From Anaerolineae bacterium (lineage in GTDB: Bacteria; Chloroflexota; Anaerolineae; Aggregatilineales; Phototrophicaceae): a stretch of DNA of 64,000 nt. The notes beneath the pieces were generated by a model. That model was not told where the DNA came from, searched no databases, and worked only from the letters and a program-made list of their open reading frames with translations. Shown piece by piece: positions 61,870 through 64,000 of the stretch. Made by a program: the position numbers and the translations under genes. The DNA lies in NCBI GenBank assembly GCA_022823945.1, contig JAJEBK010000053.1:1-64000 (forward strand), read 5' to 3'. Position 1 is the first letter of the stretch. Each line of letters starts with the position of its first letter.

Positions 61870-63485
61870 CTGCTTTTGCCTTTCTTCTCTTTGCGAGCTT
61901 TGATTTGCGCTTTGTAAAATTCGAAAATGTCGTGATCTTGCCGCTCGTCCCAGATCATCGGCTCGCGGATGACATCCAAAGTCGCTTCGCGCGCGCTCTG
62001 CCGCTGGCGCAAACCAACTTCTGTACCGTACAGGATGATGGGCGGGTTGGGCAGGCTCATCTGCATCCGTACGGCGCGTTTTAGCTTGTCGCTGTCATTG
62101 TCGGCGATCAGCGAAAAGCGATCCATGTCGTGATTGTCGATGAAGCTGGGCCGCACAAAGTCGGCATCGAAGTAGCTGTCGTGGCTGTTGATGAAGGCGC
62201 GCATCCGCCCCTCGTCCCAGCTGCCCCAGCCATAGGTATTGCGCAACGCCTCGGTCAGCGAAAAATCTAGGCAGCCATCCAGCCTGCCCGTATAGCTGCG
62301 CAAATAGGCTGGCGTGTCGATGATCTCGCCCAGCAGCACACATTCGGAGTTTATGGCGCGCATGCGCGGTCGAAATTGTGACCAGAAGTTCTGCCCGGGT
62401 CCCGCCGCTACATCCAGCCGATAGCCGTCCACGCCAAAACGGCGCAGGTTGAATTCGCCATTGGTAATCATCCATTCGCAGGCATCGGGGTGCTCCAGGT
62501 TGATCTCGGGCATGGTCTTGACATTGAAGAAACTTTTGTAGCCATGCGGATAGCGCTCGCCGAAAGTAAACCAGGGGCGGTAGGGGCTGTCTTCGCTGCT
62601 CAAGGCATCGAGGAAAATGGGGTGATCGTTGGAAATATGGTTGGCCGCCAGATCCAGCAGGATGCGGATGCCGCGCTTGCCTGCGGCCTCCACGACTGCA
62701 TCCAGCGCCGCTTCTCCGCCCAGGCGCGGTTCAATGCGCTGATAATCGGCGATGTCATAACCGTGATGCGAGGGACTGACCCAGCAAGGGCTCAACCACA
62801 GGCAATTCGCGCCCAGCTCGGCGATGTAGTCCAGCTTGTCGCGCACACCCCAGAGCGTGCCGCCGCAGACGCCTTGCAGGTCGTCAGTTTGCTGCCAGTC
62901 CCTGCCGGCACCGGGATAAAAGCGGTCGAGGAAGATGTGATAGATGACCGCGTCCTTGATCCAGCCTGGCACGCGCAGCCGATCGACATGATAGCAAAAA
63001 AGCGGCGCTTCGCTTTGTGGAGTCGGCGCGAAGGGCGTGTCGGCGGGGATATTGCCAAAGTGCAGCATGGTCGCATGGCGCGTACATTCTTCGGGGGGCG
63101 GAAAGTCGGCATGCACAATTTCCCCATCGTTCTGGCGTCCGCTGATGCAATAGCGAACCAGCGTGCCATCGGCTTGCGGCGGGATGCTCGCCTGCCAGCG
63201 CGCGAGGTAGTCCCAAACGACCGTGTCCCATGCTGTGCCTGCAAGCGCGAAGTCGACGGTCCTGGCGGTCTCGCCAGCGCGCGGGTCGCTGCCATCTGTC
63301 GTATAGCGCAGCGAGGCGCTTTCTATGGGCAGATCGTTGGCGGTAGCCAAGCGGATTGTGACTGCATCGTCCGGCGTGGGGTCGAACGGCGTGATGTCGT
63401 GCTGATGCTGGATGCCGCTGCGCAAAGCACGATGCGTCGTCAGCTTGAGTTGGTCGCTGATCAACTTCCCGAAGATGATGTCCAT
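61866..63485 (-). CDS. GH13 alpha-amylase family glycoside hydrolase
   Basis: The product is 539 residues. An N-terminal beta-sandwich of about 165 residues precedes the GH13 barrel, as in neopullulanase/cyclomaltodextrinase-type enzymes. Catalytic residues are the nucleophile D358 in VDGYRLDVA, the acid/base E387 in LLGEIID and the stabiliser D453 in FIDNHDMDRF. AVIYHIFLDRFYPG is the usual region I entry. There is no signal peptide, so it acts in the cytosol on alpha-glucans. ATG 63485 has GAGGAG upstream; a longer frame to 63560 is not family-like. Confidence 0.93.
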   Translation of the reverse strand: MDIIFGKLISDQLKLTTHRALRSGIQHQHDITPFDPTPDDAVTIRLATANDLPIESASLRYTTDGSDPRAGETARTVDFALAGTAWDTVVWDYLARWQASIPPQADGTLVRYCISGRQNDGEIVHADFPPPEECTRHATMLHFGNIPADTPFAPTPQSEAPLFCYHVDRLRVPGWIKDAVIYHIFLDRFYPGAGRDWQQTDDLQGVCGGTLWGVRDKLDYIAELGANCLWLSPCWVSPSHHGYDIADYQRIEPRLGGEAALDAVVEAAGKRGIRILLDLAANHISNDHPIFLDALSSEDSPYRPWFTFGERYPHGYKSFFNVKTMPEINLEHPDACEWMITNGEFNLRRFGVDGYRLDVAAGPGQNFWSQFRPRMRAINSECVLLGEIIDTPAYLRSYTGRLDGCLDFSLTEALRNTYGWGSWDEGRMRAFINSHDSYFDADFVRPSFIDNHDMDRFSLIADNDSDKLKRAVRMQMSLPNPPIILYGTEVGLRQRQSAREATLDVIREPMIWDERQDHDIFEFYKAQIKARKEKKGKSR

Positions 63486-63533
63486 ATAGTTGTTGCGCTC
63501 CTCTGGGAAAAGTGGACGGAATCGCCACGAAGA

Positions 63534-63542
63534 ATTGTAACA
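63534..63542 (-). promoter_or_regulatory. Extended -10 promoter element for the GH13-VOC operon
   Basis: On the minus strand this reads TGTTACAAT, an extended -10 with hexamer TACAAT, 48 bases before the start codon. Confidence 0.5.
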
Positions 63543-63640
63543 CCGATGCGCGACATCCATTTTGGATATCAGCCCATTTCTGGCAAATCCAATTTACAGT
63601 AGCCATTGGAAGATGTTTATCAGCGAACAACAATCATTAT

Positions 63641-64000
63641 CTATACTTGCTCAAGCGCTGTTGGTCGTTGTTGTGTCTGCCGCGATGGGTAGCGGGCGTA
63701 GTGCGCTACAATCTCGCCGCCCTCAAAATGTTCTTCGACAATGCGCTCGACTCCCTTTTCGGTCAGACCGCCATACCAGAGACCTTCGGGGTAGACCACC
63801 ATGACTGGACCCAAGTTGCAGGGATACAGGCAGCCGGTCTGGGCGACGAGCACTGTATCATCACCCATATTTTTCGCTTTCAGGCGCTGTTTGAGAGCCT
63901 GAGCGGCTTCACCCGCCCCGGCGGCGTTGCAGCGCGGACCCCGGCAGAGCAGCACATGATAGCTGTGGGGTGGAATCAGCGACCATTCGGGACTGTTGGG
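63641..64000 (-). CDS. Thioredoxin-like [2Fe-2S] ferredoxin domain protein, 5' truncated by the window
   Basis: The frame is open to the right window edge, so the true start may lie outside. The visible 119 residues contain LLCRGPRCNAAGAGEA, with the first two cysteines, and VAQTGCLYPCNLGPVMVV with the second pair, followed by PEGLWYGGLTEKGVERIVEE. This is the NuoE-C-terminal or Shethna-type thioredoxin-like ferredoxin pattern, often found in cobalamin or redox operons. The partner is unknown. A GTG at 63955 could be an internal start, but the sequence upstream (SLIPPHSYH) still fits this family. Confidence 0.85.
   Translation of the reverse strand, partial: PNSPEWSLIPPHSYHVLLCRGPRCNAAGAGEAAQALKQRLKAKNMGDDTVLVAQTGCLYPCNLGPVMVVYPEGLWYGGLTEKGVERIVEEHFEGGEIVAHYARYPSRQTQQRPTALEQV

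Noticed and set aside
1..64000. Insertion sequences, prophage genes, integrases, rRNA genes or a replication origin
   Set aside because: No transposase, integrase, phage structural gene, rRNA segment or DnaA-box cluster was recognised anywhere in the window.

Overview
The window is a gene-dense, GC-rich bacterial chromosome segment with about 62 protein genes, four tRNA genes, many short dispersed repeats, and no rRNA, insertion sequence, prophage or CRISPR array that I could find. Gene content fits Chloroflexota, probably an Anaerolineae-like lineage. The clues are a bacterial Elp3, a DUF6391 protein, an A2-type caa3 oxidase operon, a PucC-like carrier, several GT39-type membrane glycosyltransferases, Uma2 paralogues, and the order tRNA-Thr / tRNA-Tyr / tRNA-Thr / rpmG / tRNA-Trp / secE / nusG / rplK / rplA. 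The phylum call is inference from recalled families, not from a marker tree.

Layout. 0-6 kb: tail of a surface-type protein, RidA, EF-P, a membrane glycosyltransferase carrying a palindromic insert, YvcK and RmuC. 6-11 kb: succinate dehydrogenase (fused SdhC-SdhD, then SdhA and SdhB) and a coiled-coil membrane protein. 11-14 kb: the tRNA/translation cluster, which stops after rplA without rplJ, rplL or rpoBC. 14-24 kb: hydantoinase-type B and A subunits separated by about 6 kb of unrelated genes (thiamine pyrophosphokinase-DUF402 fusion, UspA, PucC-like carrier, FabI, a D-2-hydroxyacid dehydrogenase, a second RidA). 24-31 kb: Hsp20, MsrA, RsmA, UPF0316, a GT39 protein, OsmC and three tandem Uma2 nucleases. 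31-37 kb: a caa3-type cytochrome oxidase operon whose coxA is frameshifted. 37-40 kb: a TdeIII-like restriction-modification pair. 40-49 kb: a class B penicillin-binding protein, a GT39 gene split at an 11-G tract, a methyltransferase, MutS2, a ChbG/YdjC deacetylase and a dual-specificity phosphatase. 49-54 kb: DUF6391, HolA, two degenerate Mrr-like proteins, a small coiled-coil membrane protein, CobU and CobS. 54-64 kb: DUF1697, KDPG aldolase, a sorbosone-dehydrogenase-like propeller, DDAH, Elp3, a thrombospondin-3-repeat protein, an M20 amidohydrolase, VOC, a GH13 hydrolase and the edge of a thioredoxin-like ferredoxin.

The genes describe an aerobically respiring heterotroph: succinate oxidation feeds the respiratory chain, which ends in a caa3 oxidase. 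It also has cobalamin assembly, sugar-acid (KDPG) and alpha-glucan metabolism, and oxidative-stress repair.

Noncoding DNA is where the window is least ordinary. At least four families of short GC-rich palindromic or repeated elements (called A, B, C and D below) fill the intergenic gaps, and one B copy lies in frame inside a coding sequence. Many genes share an extended -10 box (TGnTAYACT-like), and two genes look leaderless. The 452-760 gap holds repeats C1 and B1; the 15729-16235 gap holds repeats C2 and D1; the 24696-25055 gap holds a terminator and repeat pair A4/A5. I saw no genes in these three gaps.
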